DNA of 33,371 nt from Candidatus Doudnabacteria bacterium RIFCSPHIGHO2_01_48_18 (GTDB lineage Bacteria > Patescibacteriota > Doudnabacteria > UBA920 > 2-01-FULL-46-14). Both the position numbers and the translations under genes were made by a program. The stretch lies in the NCBI GenBank assembly GCA_001777515.1, contig MFEF01000011.1, forward strand, positions 1,803-35,173, in the 5' to 3' direction. Shown piece by piece: positions 6,091 to 12,634 of this stretch; position 1 is the first letter of the stretch, and each line of letters starts with the position of its first letter. The notes under the pieces are model-generated. The model saw only the letters and a program-made list of their open reading frames with translations. It ran no database searches and was not told the origin of the DNA.

Positions 6091-7602
6091 ATGCGCTCGA
6101 AAAAAACCACATCGGGAGCCGGCTATATTAACGCAGAAGGCAAACTCTTTTTATGTGGTCTTTTTCTGCTGGCATTGCTGATAGGTTATTTTATCCTGCC
6201 GGTACAATCGCTGCGGGTGACTGTAATAGTGGCCTTATTTTTGGTCAGCACCGCGCTGTTATATGCGGCAGACCAGGCACTCAGGTCTTATAAACTGCGC
6301 GACCAGGAATATAGCAAGCTAAAGTGGGATATGGAATACGCGATAAAAACCGCCAAAGAAAGGCAGTTCATGCTCGCCACCAAGATCAAGGAACTTGAGG
6401 ATTCAAAAACAGCGACACTCAAGATTATACACGACCTGCAGCTTGCCAAAGAGCACGCTGAAGAAGAAAAATCCAAGGATGAAGCGATGCTTTCCAGCCT
6501 CGGGGAAGGGCTTATCGTGACGGACAAGCTTGGAAAAATCCAGCTTGTGAATAAAGTTTTTGAGGATCTGCTGGAATGGAAACCGCGCGAGGTGGTCGGC
6601 AAGCATATTCTCGCAGTGATACCGATACAGGACGAAAAGGGGAAATTGGTTTCGCTAGAAAGGTCGTTTGCCTCTGTTTTAGAAAAAGGAAAAAAAATAA
6701 CTACAGGACCTGAAACGTCGTACTTTTACGTCAAAAAAAATAAAGCTCGTTTTCCAGTCGCGATTACCATAACCCCGATCATAATTGGCAAAAAAATTGT
6801 GGGAGCGGTTCAGGTATTTCGAGATATCACGCGGGAAAAAGAAATTGATCAAGCGAAAAGCGAATTTGTGTCGCTGGCCAGCCATCAGCTGCGGACGCCG
6901 CTTTCTACCGTTAACTGGTACACGGAGATGCTGATCGACGAGGACGCGGGTAAAATCAGCAACGAGCAGAAGCAGTATCTGAAGGAAATCTATCACGCAA
7001 ACCGGCGCATGGTAGATTTGGTGAACGCGTTTTTGAATGTTTCCCGGATTGAACTCGGAACCTTTTCGGTGGAGCCTGAACCTTCAAGCGTAGTAAAAAT
7101 CGCGAAAAGCGTAGTTGCGGAGCTCAAACCTCTGATCAGCCAAAAGCGCTTGAAAATGGTGGAAAAATACGAAAAAAATATTCCAGTCATCCAGGCTGAT
7201 CCAAAATTGGTGAGAATCATCTGTCAAAATCTCCTGACAAATGCGGTGAAATACACGCCTACTGGCGGCCGTATCGAGATTGAAATTTCCCTTAATCAGA
7301 AGTCTCTGGTGTATAATGAAAATAAGCCCGAAAGCTATATTCGCTTAAAGGTCAGCGACAATGGATATGGCATTCCGCAAAGCGAGCAGGCGAATATATT
7401 CACCAAGCTATACCGCGCCGACAACGTCAAAGAAAAGGATACGGAAGGCACCGGCCTGGGCCTCTATATAGCCAAATCAGTGCTTGATCGCGTGGGCGGG
7501 ATGATCTGGTTTGAGTCTGGGGAAAATAAGGGCACCAGCTTTTATGTAGCGATTCCCATAATCGGGATGAAAGAAAAAAAAGGTAACAAAAAATTGGAAT
7601 GA
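6091..7602 (+). CDS. Membrane sensor histidine kinase with PAS domain
   Basis: Two transmembrane helices (about residues 18-38 and 42-60) are followed by a coiled coil (about 65-125), a PAS domain (about 125-255: L-G-E-G-L-I-V-T-D through F-R-D-I-T-R-E-K) and a HisKA domain with the phosphoacceptor His265 in S-H-Q-L-R-T-P-L. The HATPase domain has the N box N-L-L-T-N-A-V-K-Y-T, G1 D-N-G-Y-G-I-P and G2 G-T-G-L-G-L. All key residues are present. ATG 6091 is preferred over TTG 6088. It overlaps the response regulator by 4 bases and follows the pilin array by about 40 bases, so control of pili or surface genes is plausible but unproven. Confidence 0.92.
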   Translation: MRSKKTTSGAGYINAEGKLFLCGLFLLALLIGYFILPVQSLRVTVIVALFLVSTALLYAADQALRSYKLRDQEYSKLKWDMEYAIKTAKERQFMLATKIKELEDSKTATLKIIHDLQLAKEHAEEEKSKDEAMLSSLGEGLIVTDKLGKIQLVNKVFEDLLEWKPREVVGKHILAVIPIQDEKGKLVSLERSFASVLEKGKKITTGPETSYFYVKKNKARFPVAITITPIIIGKKIVGAVQVFRDITREKEIDQAKSEFVSLASHQLRTPLSTVNWYTEMLIDEDAGKISNEQKQYLKEIYHANRRMVDLVNAFLNVSRIELGTFSVEPEPSSVVKIAKSVVAELKPLISQKRLKMVEKYEKNIPVIQADPKLVRIICQNLLTNAVKYTPTGGRIEIEISLNQKSLVYNENKPESYIRLKVSDNGYGIPQSEQANIFTKLYRADNVKEKDTEGTGLGLYIAKSVLDRVGGMIWFESGENKGTSFYVAIPIIGMKEKKGNKKLE

Positions 7603-7997
7603 AAGACCAAAAAAAATATATAGCACTCGTGGTGGAAGACGAACCGCCGCTTGCTTACGCGATCAAAACTAAGCTAGAAAAAATGGGGTTTGACGCCGTA
7701 ACCACCAGGACCGTAGAGCAGGCTTCTGCCTACATGGAAGATATCGGCGGTTTTGATTTTGTTTGGCTCGATCATTATCTCATCGGGCAGCAAACAGGTT
7801 TAGATTTTGTTGAAAAACTAAAAGCGAGCGGCAAATGGAAGGATATTCCGATTTTTGTGGTTTCAAACACCGCCAGTTCGCAAAGAGTTCAGTCCTATCT
7901 CGATCTCGGTGTCACCAAATATTACACTAAATCAAATTTCCGTTTAGATGCGATCATCGACGATATTCGCAAATATCTAGAAGACCACGAGAAATAA
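7599..7997 (+). CDS. Single-domain response regulator (receiver only)
   Basis: The 132-residue receiver domain has acidic residues E13/D14, phosphoacceptor D58 in V-W-L-D-H-Y, S89 in the T/S position and K111 in Y-Y-T-K-S. No DNA-binding output domain follows. It is coupled to the upstream kinase by an ATGA overlap and is its likely partner. Output must be by protein contact (CheY/Spo0F-like), for example on motility or pilus machinery, or by relay to another protein. Confidence 0.9.
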   Translation: MKDQKKYIALVVEDEPPLAYAIKTKLEKMGFDAVTTRTVEQASAYMEDIGGFDFVWLDHYLIGQQTGLDFVEKLKASGKWKDIPIFVVSNTASSQRVQSYLDLGVTKYYTKSNFRLDAIIDDIRKYLEDHEK

Positions 7998-8001
7998 AAG
8001 C

Positions 8002-10188
8002 ATGAGGAAAATCCGAATCTTGCTATGGCCTGCTGCGGTGGCGGCGTTTTTCGTGCCTTCTATTGTTTATGGCGCGGACCATTTGGTTATCTCACAAATC
8101 CAAATCACTGGCGGTCCAGGAAAAACCACGGAAGATTTTGTGGAAATAAAAAACCCGACAGAAACAGATATTGATCTGAACGGCAAAAGGCTTGTAAAGA
8201 GAACAAAAACCGGAACTACAGACACACTCATTAAATCCTGGACAAGCGCAACAATCATCAAAGCCCACAGTTACTATCTGTGGGCCAATTCGTCCTATGC
8301 CGGCATCGCAATGCCTCCTGACGTCGCGACTACTGGCACGCTTGCGGAAGATAACGGGATTGCCCTTCGAGAAGGCCAGAATGACGTTGGTGTGATTATT
8401 GATAGCGTAGCCTGGGGGGAGGCGGCTAATATTTTTGTGGAGTCTGCTCCTTTCGCGACTAACCCTGCCGCCAATCAAAGCCTAGAACGAATTGCGGACA
8501 CGGATAACAATTTTATGGATTTTACGCTACAGAGCATATCGCATCCCAGAAACTCTTTTTACGTTGATACGGAGATGCCGGCGCAACCGTCTCCCGCCGT
8601 GACAAAAACTCCCAGCTCTACTCCAGAGGTTGGTTCTGAGGCAACCGTCGAGCTTTCTGAAATCATGGCAAATCCGAGGGGAAGCGATCAGGGCAACGAA
8701 TGGATTGAGTTCTATAACCCAGGCCATAGCGCAGTTGATTTGAGCGGATGGATACTCGATGATGACATGATACAAAATAGCCCTTCCAAAAATTCATTCG
8801 TTATTCCTGGGCCAGCGCCAGTGGCACCGGGCAACTATTTGGCTATAAAAATACCAAAGGGCAGATTTTCTTTAAATAATTCAGGATCCGAATCTGTGTA
8901 CGTTTTTGACAGCGCAAAAGTCCTGAATCAAAGCTTGCATTATCAAGGTCCGGCCAAAGACGGCTATGCTTATGCTCTTTCCGAATCCAGACTTTGGCAG
9001 TGGACTGAAACTTCGACCCCAGACAAGAAGAACATCATTGCTGCTGAAATTATTTACGCTAAAACTATTGCCATTTCCGAGATTGTTCCCAATCCGGATG
9101 GGGATGATGAAGAAGGCGAATTCATAGAGCTTTACAATTTTGGCGCCGATGCCGTTGATCTGACTGATTGGTCGCTCTCGGACAAAACGAGAAAATATAT
9201 CATCAGCGACGATGAAGTTTTAGATACAGAAATTCCAAGTGGCGGCTATTTTCTTGTTTATCGAGATACCAGCGGAATTAGCCTTAACAATACTGGAGAG
9301 GAAAAGATCAGTCTTTTTGATCCAACAGGAACGCTTGTCGATAGTGTCACATTTACGGCAAAAGACAACGAATCTTTTGCGCGTACTTCTGACGACAAAT
9401 ACGAATGGACTCCCGTGATCACTCCTGGTGCGACAAACTCATTTGCGGAGATGCAGAACGGTAAAAAAACGGTTCTGTCCGAACCGAAAACGGAAAATAC
9501 TGCAGTTGAATCAATACAATTGGACGAGGTCCGACAATTACCACTGGAGACTTTGATTAAAAGTTCTGGAATAGTGAGCGCGCCGCCCGGCATTTTTGAT
9601 CCAGGAGTTTTTTACCTTCAAGGAAGCGGCATCAGAATAACATTGGAAAGTGAGCTTCCTATGCAACTGAGGTTGGGTGATGAGGTTGAATTTGAAGGTT
9701 ATTTGCGGCAAGCGTACAGAGAGCTGCAAATCAGGGTAGAAAATTTGTCATCTCTCAAAGTAATAGATACAGATAATCAAGTTTCAGTGCATAGTATCAA
9801 AACGGCAGAAGTGGGAGAAGATTTTGAAGGATATTTGGTGCAGATCTCAGGCAGCATTACTGACAACCAAGGCAATGCGTTCTTTGTTGATGACGGCAGC
9901 GGAACAGCCCGGGTGCTGATTTTGGAAACTTCGGGCGTAGAAAAACCAGAACTCTTCAAAAAAGGGGAGCGGGTTACGGTTACAGGCATAGTCTCGCAGT
10001 ACAATGACAACTACCGGGTTTTACCGCGGTTTCAATCTGACCTTCATCTCGAAAGCAAAGAAGAAATTGCGGGAATACAAAGTTTGCCTCGCACTGGGTC
10101 AGAATTTTGGCTTATTCTTGCGACTGTAGCAGGAATTTGTTATATTTATTGGGTTAATTTCCAACTTAACCCTAGAAAGGAAATTTAA
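8002..10188 (+). CDS. Secreted lamin-tail-domain / OB-fold protein with LPRTG sorting signal
   Basis: A signal peptide (residues 1 to about 24, ending V-Y-G-A) precedes three lamin-tail domains: about 27-190, 214-345 (V-E-L-S-E-I-M-A-N-P, N-E-W-I-E-F-Y-N-P) and 357-470 (I-A-I-S-E-I-V-P-N-P, G-E-F-I-E-L-Y-N). Two OB-fold-like segments follow (about 510-600 and 605-685; G-S-G-I-R-I-T-L and D-D-G-S-G-T-A-R-V motifs). The C-terminus has L-P-R-T-G (695-699), a hydrophobic stretch and a short tail with R-K. The C-terminus resembles a sortase substrate and would anchor the protein at the cell surface; no sortase is in the window. Bacterial lamin-tail domains are often linked to extracellular nucleases or hydrolases, but no catalytic domain is visible here. 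Confidence 0.82.
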   Translation: MRKIRILLWPAAVAAFFVPSIVYGADHLVISQIQITGGPGKTTEDFVEIKNPTETDIDLNGKRLVKRTKTGTTDTLIKSWTSATIIKAHSYYLWANSSYAGIAMPPDVATTGTLAEDNGIALREGQNDVGVIIDSVAWGEAANIFVESAPFATNPAANQSLERIADTDNNFMDFTLQSISHPRNSFYVDTEMPAQPSPAVTKTPSSTPEVGSEATVELSEIMANPRGSDQGNEWIEFYNPGHSAVDLSGWILDDDMIQNSPSKNSFVIPGPAPVAPGNYLAIKIPKGRFSLNNSGSESVYVFDSAKVLNQSLHYQGPAKDGYAYALSESRLWQWTETSTPDKKNIIAAEIIYAKTIAISEIVPNPDGDDEEGEFIELYNFGADAVDLTDWSLSDKTRKYIISDDEVLDTEIPSGGYFLVYRDTSGISLNNTGEEKISLFDPTGTLVDSVTFTAKDNESFARTSDDKYEWTPVITPGATNSFAEMQNGKKTVLSEPKTENTAVESIQLDEVRQLPLETLIKSSGIVSAPPGIFDPGVFYLQGSGIRITLESELPMQLRLGDEVEFEGYLRQAYRELQIRVENLSSLKVIDTDNQVSVHSIKTAEVGEDFEGYLVQISGSITDNQGNAFFVDDGSGTARVLILETSGVEKPELFKKGERVTVTGIVSQYNDNYRVLPRFQSDLHLESKEEIAGIQSLPRTGSEFWLILATVAGICYIYWVNFQLNPRKEI

Positions 10189-10467
10189 ATGAACAAAGTA
10201 GAGCTAGCTGACGCAGTCGCCCAGAAAGTCGGCGGCACCAGAGGAGACGCGGAAAAGGTTATTGCCGCCACTGTTGAGGTGATTAGCGAGCAGCTCAAGG
10301 CTGGAAACGAGGTTACTATTACTGGTTTTGGCAGTTTTTCTGTGTCGCACCGCGCAGCCAGGACAGGTGTAAATCCTCAAAATCCGACAGAAAAAATTCA
10401 GATTGGGGCAACCAAGGTGCCCAAATTTAAGGCAGGCAAGGGACTCAAAGACGCGGTGCGTTCATAA
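10189..10467 (+). CDS. hup: HU-family DNA-binding protein
   Basis: At 92 residues it has the usual HU length. M-N-K-V-E-L-A-D-A-V-A, G-N-E-V-T-I-T-G-F-G-S-F, the beta-arm with R-T-G-x-N-P-Q-N-P and the K-V-P-K-F-K-A-G-K-x-L-K-D-A-V end are all canonical. It bends and compacts DNA as a dimer. A good ribosome site (AAAGGAA, inside the last codons of the preceding gene) lies just upstream, and the ATG abuts the previous stop. Confidence 0.95.
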   Translation: MNKVELADAVAQKVGGTRGDAEKVIAATVEVISEQLKAGNEVTITGFGSFSVSHRAARTGVNPQNPTEKIQIGATKVPKFKAGKGLKDAVRS

Positions 10468-10478
10468 ATCATAATTGC

Positions 10479-10549
10479 CGGGGAGTAGTATACCGGTAGT
10501 ACGTCTGCTTTGGGAGCAGATAGACCGGGTTCGATTCCCGGCTCCCCGA
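10479..10549 (+). tRNA. tRNA-Pro (anticodon UGG)
   Basis: The 7-base acceptor stem CGGGGAG/CTCCCCG, anticodon stem TCTGC/GCAGA with loop TTTGGGA (anticodon TGG) and T arm CCGGG-TTCGATT-CCCGG all pair. No CCA is encoded after the discriminator A. It lies 12 bases after hup. Confidence 0.95.
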
Positions 10550-10564
10550 TAGATAAGATAGGTA

Positions 10565-10581
10565 GCCGCCTCTTCGGCGGC
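10565..10581 (+). terminator. Short GC hairpin after tRNA-Pro
   Basis: GCCGCC (10565-10570) pairs with GGCGGC (10576-10581) across a 5-base loop. The following T run is short and interrupted, so it may be a weak terminator or a processing structure. A TATAGT box at 10594-10599 downstream may start the next transcript. Confidence 0.4.
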
Positions 10582-10617
10582 CAGATTTTGTGTTATAGTG
10601 AGAGCAAAGGACCGAAA

Positions 10618-11049
10618 ATGAGAAACAAAACAGCCAATCTTGCTTATTTTAGCCTAACTATAGCCTTGGTAGCGTTACAGTTGTTGCCGGCCGCGGTTTT
10701 CGCGCAAAATCAAAACCCGAGCCGAGCGGATGCGACCCCAACTGGATTTGAACAGGTATGTAACCAAGTTCTGGTCGAAAGTCAAGGCATTGCCGGTTGC
10801 ATTAACAAAATATATCTGTTTTCCCTGGGTGCTGGAGCCCTGATTGCCCTTTTGATGCTCGTTCTTGCCGGCTATCGCTATATGACTGCTGGCGGCAACG
10901 CGGAACAGGTTCAGACAGCCAAAGACACTTTTCAAACCACTTTTACCGGACTGATCATTATTTTTGTGGCATTTATCCTGCTGTATGTTATCAACCCTGA
11001 TTTAGTCCAATTCAAAAAATTAAGTCTTCCTACAATTAGATTACCTTAA
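10618..11049 (+). CDS. Small VirB2/TrbC-like membrane protein
   Basis: The 143-residue protein has a signal peptide (residues 1 to about 29, ending V-F-A-Q) and two hydrophobic helices (about 68-90 and 105-125) joined by a polar turn containing Y-R-Y-M-T-A-G-G-N-A-E-Q-V. This layout and the A-G-G-N turn are those of TrbC/VirB2-like pilin homologues that are widespread in CPR genomes as orphan genes. The start is ATG 10618 after AAAGGA; a longer frame back to 10510 would run through the tRNA and is rejected. No other type IV secretion genes are nearby, so the function is unknown. Confidence 0.75.
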   Translation: MRNKTANLAYFSLTIALVALQLLPAAVFAQNQNPSRADATPTGFEQVCNQVLVESQGIAGCINKIYLFSLGAGALIALLMLVLAGYRYMTAGGNAEQVQTAKDTFQTTFTGLIIIFVAFILLYVINPDLVQFKKLSLPTIRLP

Positions 11050-11052
11050 TAA

Positions 11053-11673
11053 ATGCCAGTTTTTCGCTTCTACCTGAATCTTTTCAAGGAGAACAAATAT
11101 TGGATCAAAAAGACTGCCTTCCTGGGCGGTTTTTCGTTGATAGCAGGGGTTCTAGTTTTTTCTCTGCAGCCAGAGTCGGCTCCCAGATTTATGCAGTTTT
11201 TGCGGAGAATTTTTGCTGATATTTTGGAGGGCAAGGAGATCGCGATTGATATGGCCACAGCTATGGCTATCTTCAAAAACAATGTCCAGGCAGGAATCAT
11301 TGGTCTTTTTGGGGGAATAGCTCTTGGTATTATTCCGGTTTTGAGCGTAATCGTGAACTTTTTTATTATTGGCTATCTATTCGCATTTTTTAGCCAGCAG
11401 CGCGCAGAGGGACTGCTTGTTTTCTTTGTCAGCGTTGTGCCGCATGCCATAGTCGAGATCCCGCTTTTCTTGATTACTGCCGCATTCGGTCTGAGACTTG
11501 GATGGTTTTGGAAAATAAATAGAGAACTATCAAACTGGGAAAAGCTCAAGCTATGCTTGAAAGACAATCTAAAGCTGGTACCCTTGTTAGTTGTGGGTTT
11601 TTTCCTGGCTGCACTCGCGGAGATTTTTGTCAGCGGACGGTTAGCGGAAAGATATGCCAGTGGACAGTTTTAG
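11053..11673 (+). CDS. SpoIIM-family integral membrane protein (DUF95)
   Basis: The 206-residue protein has about five hydrophobic segments. Family marks are F-K-N-N-V-Q-A-G-I-I-G-L-F-G-G-I-A-L-G-I-I-P (about residues 75-96) and the V-P-H-A-I-V-E-I-P motif (about 134-142), as in stage II sporulation protein M and its many relatives in non-sporulating bacteria. The molecular role outside sporulation is not established. It starts 3 bases after the preceding stop and overlaps the ATL gene by 20 bases. Confidence 0.82.
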   Translation: MPVFRFYLNLFKENKYWIKKTAFLGGFSLIAGVLVFSLQPESAPRFMQFLRRIFADILEGKEIAIDMATAMAIFKNNVQAGIIGLFGGIALGIIPVLSVIVNFFIIGYLFAFFSQQRAEGLLVFFVSVVPHAIVEIPLFLITAAFGLRLGWFWKINRELSNWEKLKLCLKDNLKLVPLLVVGFFLAALAEIFVSGRLAERYASGQF

Positions 11674-11980
11674 TGAAAGGGTGATCAGGGTAATTGGGAA
11701 AATTCCGAAGGGCAAAGCTGCAACCTATGGCCAGATTGCAGCCATGGTTTACAGCCCACGCGCTGCGCGCATGGTCGGACAGGTTTTAAGACATTTACCC
11801 CGTAGGATGACTGCGCCATGGCATAGAGTCATAAACAGTAAAGGCATGATCTCAATCGAGAACCTGAACGTACCAAAACCAGAGCAAGCAAGGCGTTTAC
11901 AGGAAGAGGGGATCGCTGTATCATTTAGGGACGGAAATTACTGGGTTGATTTGAAGAAATATTTATGGAATCCTAAATAA
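11654..11980 (+). CDS. atl: Alkyltransferase-like (ATL) DNA-damage protein
   Basis: The 108-residue protein is homologous to the DNA-binding domain of O6-alkylguanine-DNA methyltransferase: I-P-K-G-K-A-A-T-Y-G-Q-I-A, then A-A-R-M-V-G-Q-V-L (arginine finger region), then P-W-H-R-V-I. The catalytic Cys of the P-C-H-R-V motif is replaced by Trp (W56), which defines ATL proteins. These bind alkylated guanine without removing the group and hand the lesion to nucleotide excision repair. The start overlaps the preceding gene by 20 bases. Confidence 0.93.
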   Translation: MPVDSFSERVIRVIGKIPKGKAATYGQIAAMVYSPRAARMVGQVLRHLPRRMTAPWHRVINSKGMISIENLNVPKPEQARRLQEEGIAVSFRDGNYWVDLKKYLWNPK

Positions 11981-11993
11981 TTGCGCTCTGCGA

Positions 11994-12066
11994 GCGGGTG
12001 TCGTATAACGGCTAATTATGCCACCCTTCCAAGGTGGAGACGAGGGTTCGACTCCCTTCACCCGCT
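11994..12066 (+). tRNA. tRNA-Gly (anticodon UCC)
   Basis: The acceptor stem GCGGGTG/CACCCGC, anticodon stem CCACC/GGTGG with loop CTTCCAA (anticodon TCC) and T arm GAGGG-TTCGACT-CCCTT form a full cloverleaf. CCA is not encoded. Confidence 0.94.
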
Positions 12067-12183
12067 CATAGTGCGTAAAGGGTTCCCTGCCCGCCACCGG
12101 TTGCGCCGAAGGCGCTGCAGTCGGCGATTCCTGTATCCCGCTCCATGTGGATAAAGAGAAAGATAAATTTTTTGATATGAGTT

Positions 12184-12206
12184 ATGGCTTAGATAAGCCA
12201 TTTTTT
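12184..12206 (+). terminator. Intrinsic terminator after tRNA-Gly
   Basis: ATGGCTTA (12184-12191) and TAAGCCAT (12194-12201) form a hairpin followed directly by a run of T to 12206. It closes the transcript that includes tRNA-Gly. Confidence 0.75.
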
Positions 12207-12452
12207 GTTGATTTTTTATCCACAATAAATTTAAAAGAAATTGATCTACCCTAAATCGTTGACAGTAAACAGCAGCAGCCTTATTATTATTCATGAATTT
12301 AGATTTGCATTCTGAGCGTCTATATTGTCTGGTTTTGTAACAATAATACTACCAAAGCCGTCCAATTATGCATCTACTAATTCGTTTAATTCGTTAGAAA
12401 TAACAGTGAGACAAAAGCGCAGTCTGATAACCTAACATTGTATTTTTAGAGT

Positions 12453-12544
12453 CCAGCACCATTTGCTGGAAGTTTTTGTTAGCTTTTCGGTTTTAGAGGT
12501 GGTCGATCCCTAAGACTAAGCTAGATAATTCCAAATGGTGCGGG
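12453..12544. repeat. Degenerate palindromic element, intergenic copy
   Basis: CCAGCACCATTT (12453-12464) and AAATGGTGCGGG (12533-12544) are inverted repeats with two mismatches. The arms resemble those of the elements at 5548, 16593 and 25205. No flanking TTTAY duplication is visible, and the left arm also makes a small local hairpin (CCAGCA/TGCTGG), so this copy is less certain. Confidence 0.4.
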
Positions 12545-12614
12545 ATGTGGATAAAGTTTCTTAAATAAAGTAATTTTTGCAAAGAATTTTGATTGTCGCA
12601 ATTGAACAATTAAA

Positions 12615-12628
12615 CCTTTGCAAAGGAG
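12615..12628 (+). promoter_or_regulatory. Ribosome binding site embedded in a perfect palindrome
   Basis: CCTTTGCAAAGG (12615-12626) is a perfect 12-base palindrome, and AAAGGAG (12622-12628), the Shine-Dalgarno of the S-layer gene, overlaps its right half. Spacing to the ATG at 12635 is 6 bases. The palindrome could be a protein site or could partly mask the ribosome site in RNA. Confidence 0.55.
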
Positions 12629-12634
12629 CATTAA

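Larger units (their letters stand above)
12146..12554. promoter_or_regulatory. Three exact DnaA-box sequences
   Basis: The consensus 9-mer TTATCCACA occurs at 12216-12224 on the + strand and as its complement TGTGGATAA at 12146-12154 and 12546-12554. The first two face each other around the terminator hairpin and extend to a 10-base inverted repeat. Three exact copies in about 400 AT-rich bases suggest DnaA binding, for example an origin, a titration site or DnaA-controlled transcription. No dnaA or dnaN gene is visible in the window. Confidence 0.5.
12067..12634. other. Long AT-rich intergenic region upstream of the S-layer gene
   Basis: No convincing gene is present in these 568 bases. They hold a GC-rich start (to about 12140), an intrinsic terminator, three exact DnaA-box sequences, a degenerate palindromic element (12453-12544), and the leader and ribosome site of the S-layer gene. 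The length is exceptional for a window where most gaps are under 50 bases, so control of the S-layer gene or a replication-related site is likely here. Confidence 0.7.

Noticed and set aside
10510-10617. Longer N-terminus for the VirB2/TrbC-like protein
   Set aside because: It would be translated from the 3' part of tRNA-Pro and a hairpin; the signal peptide begins properly at the ATG at 10618.
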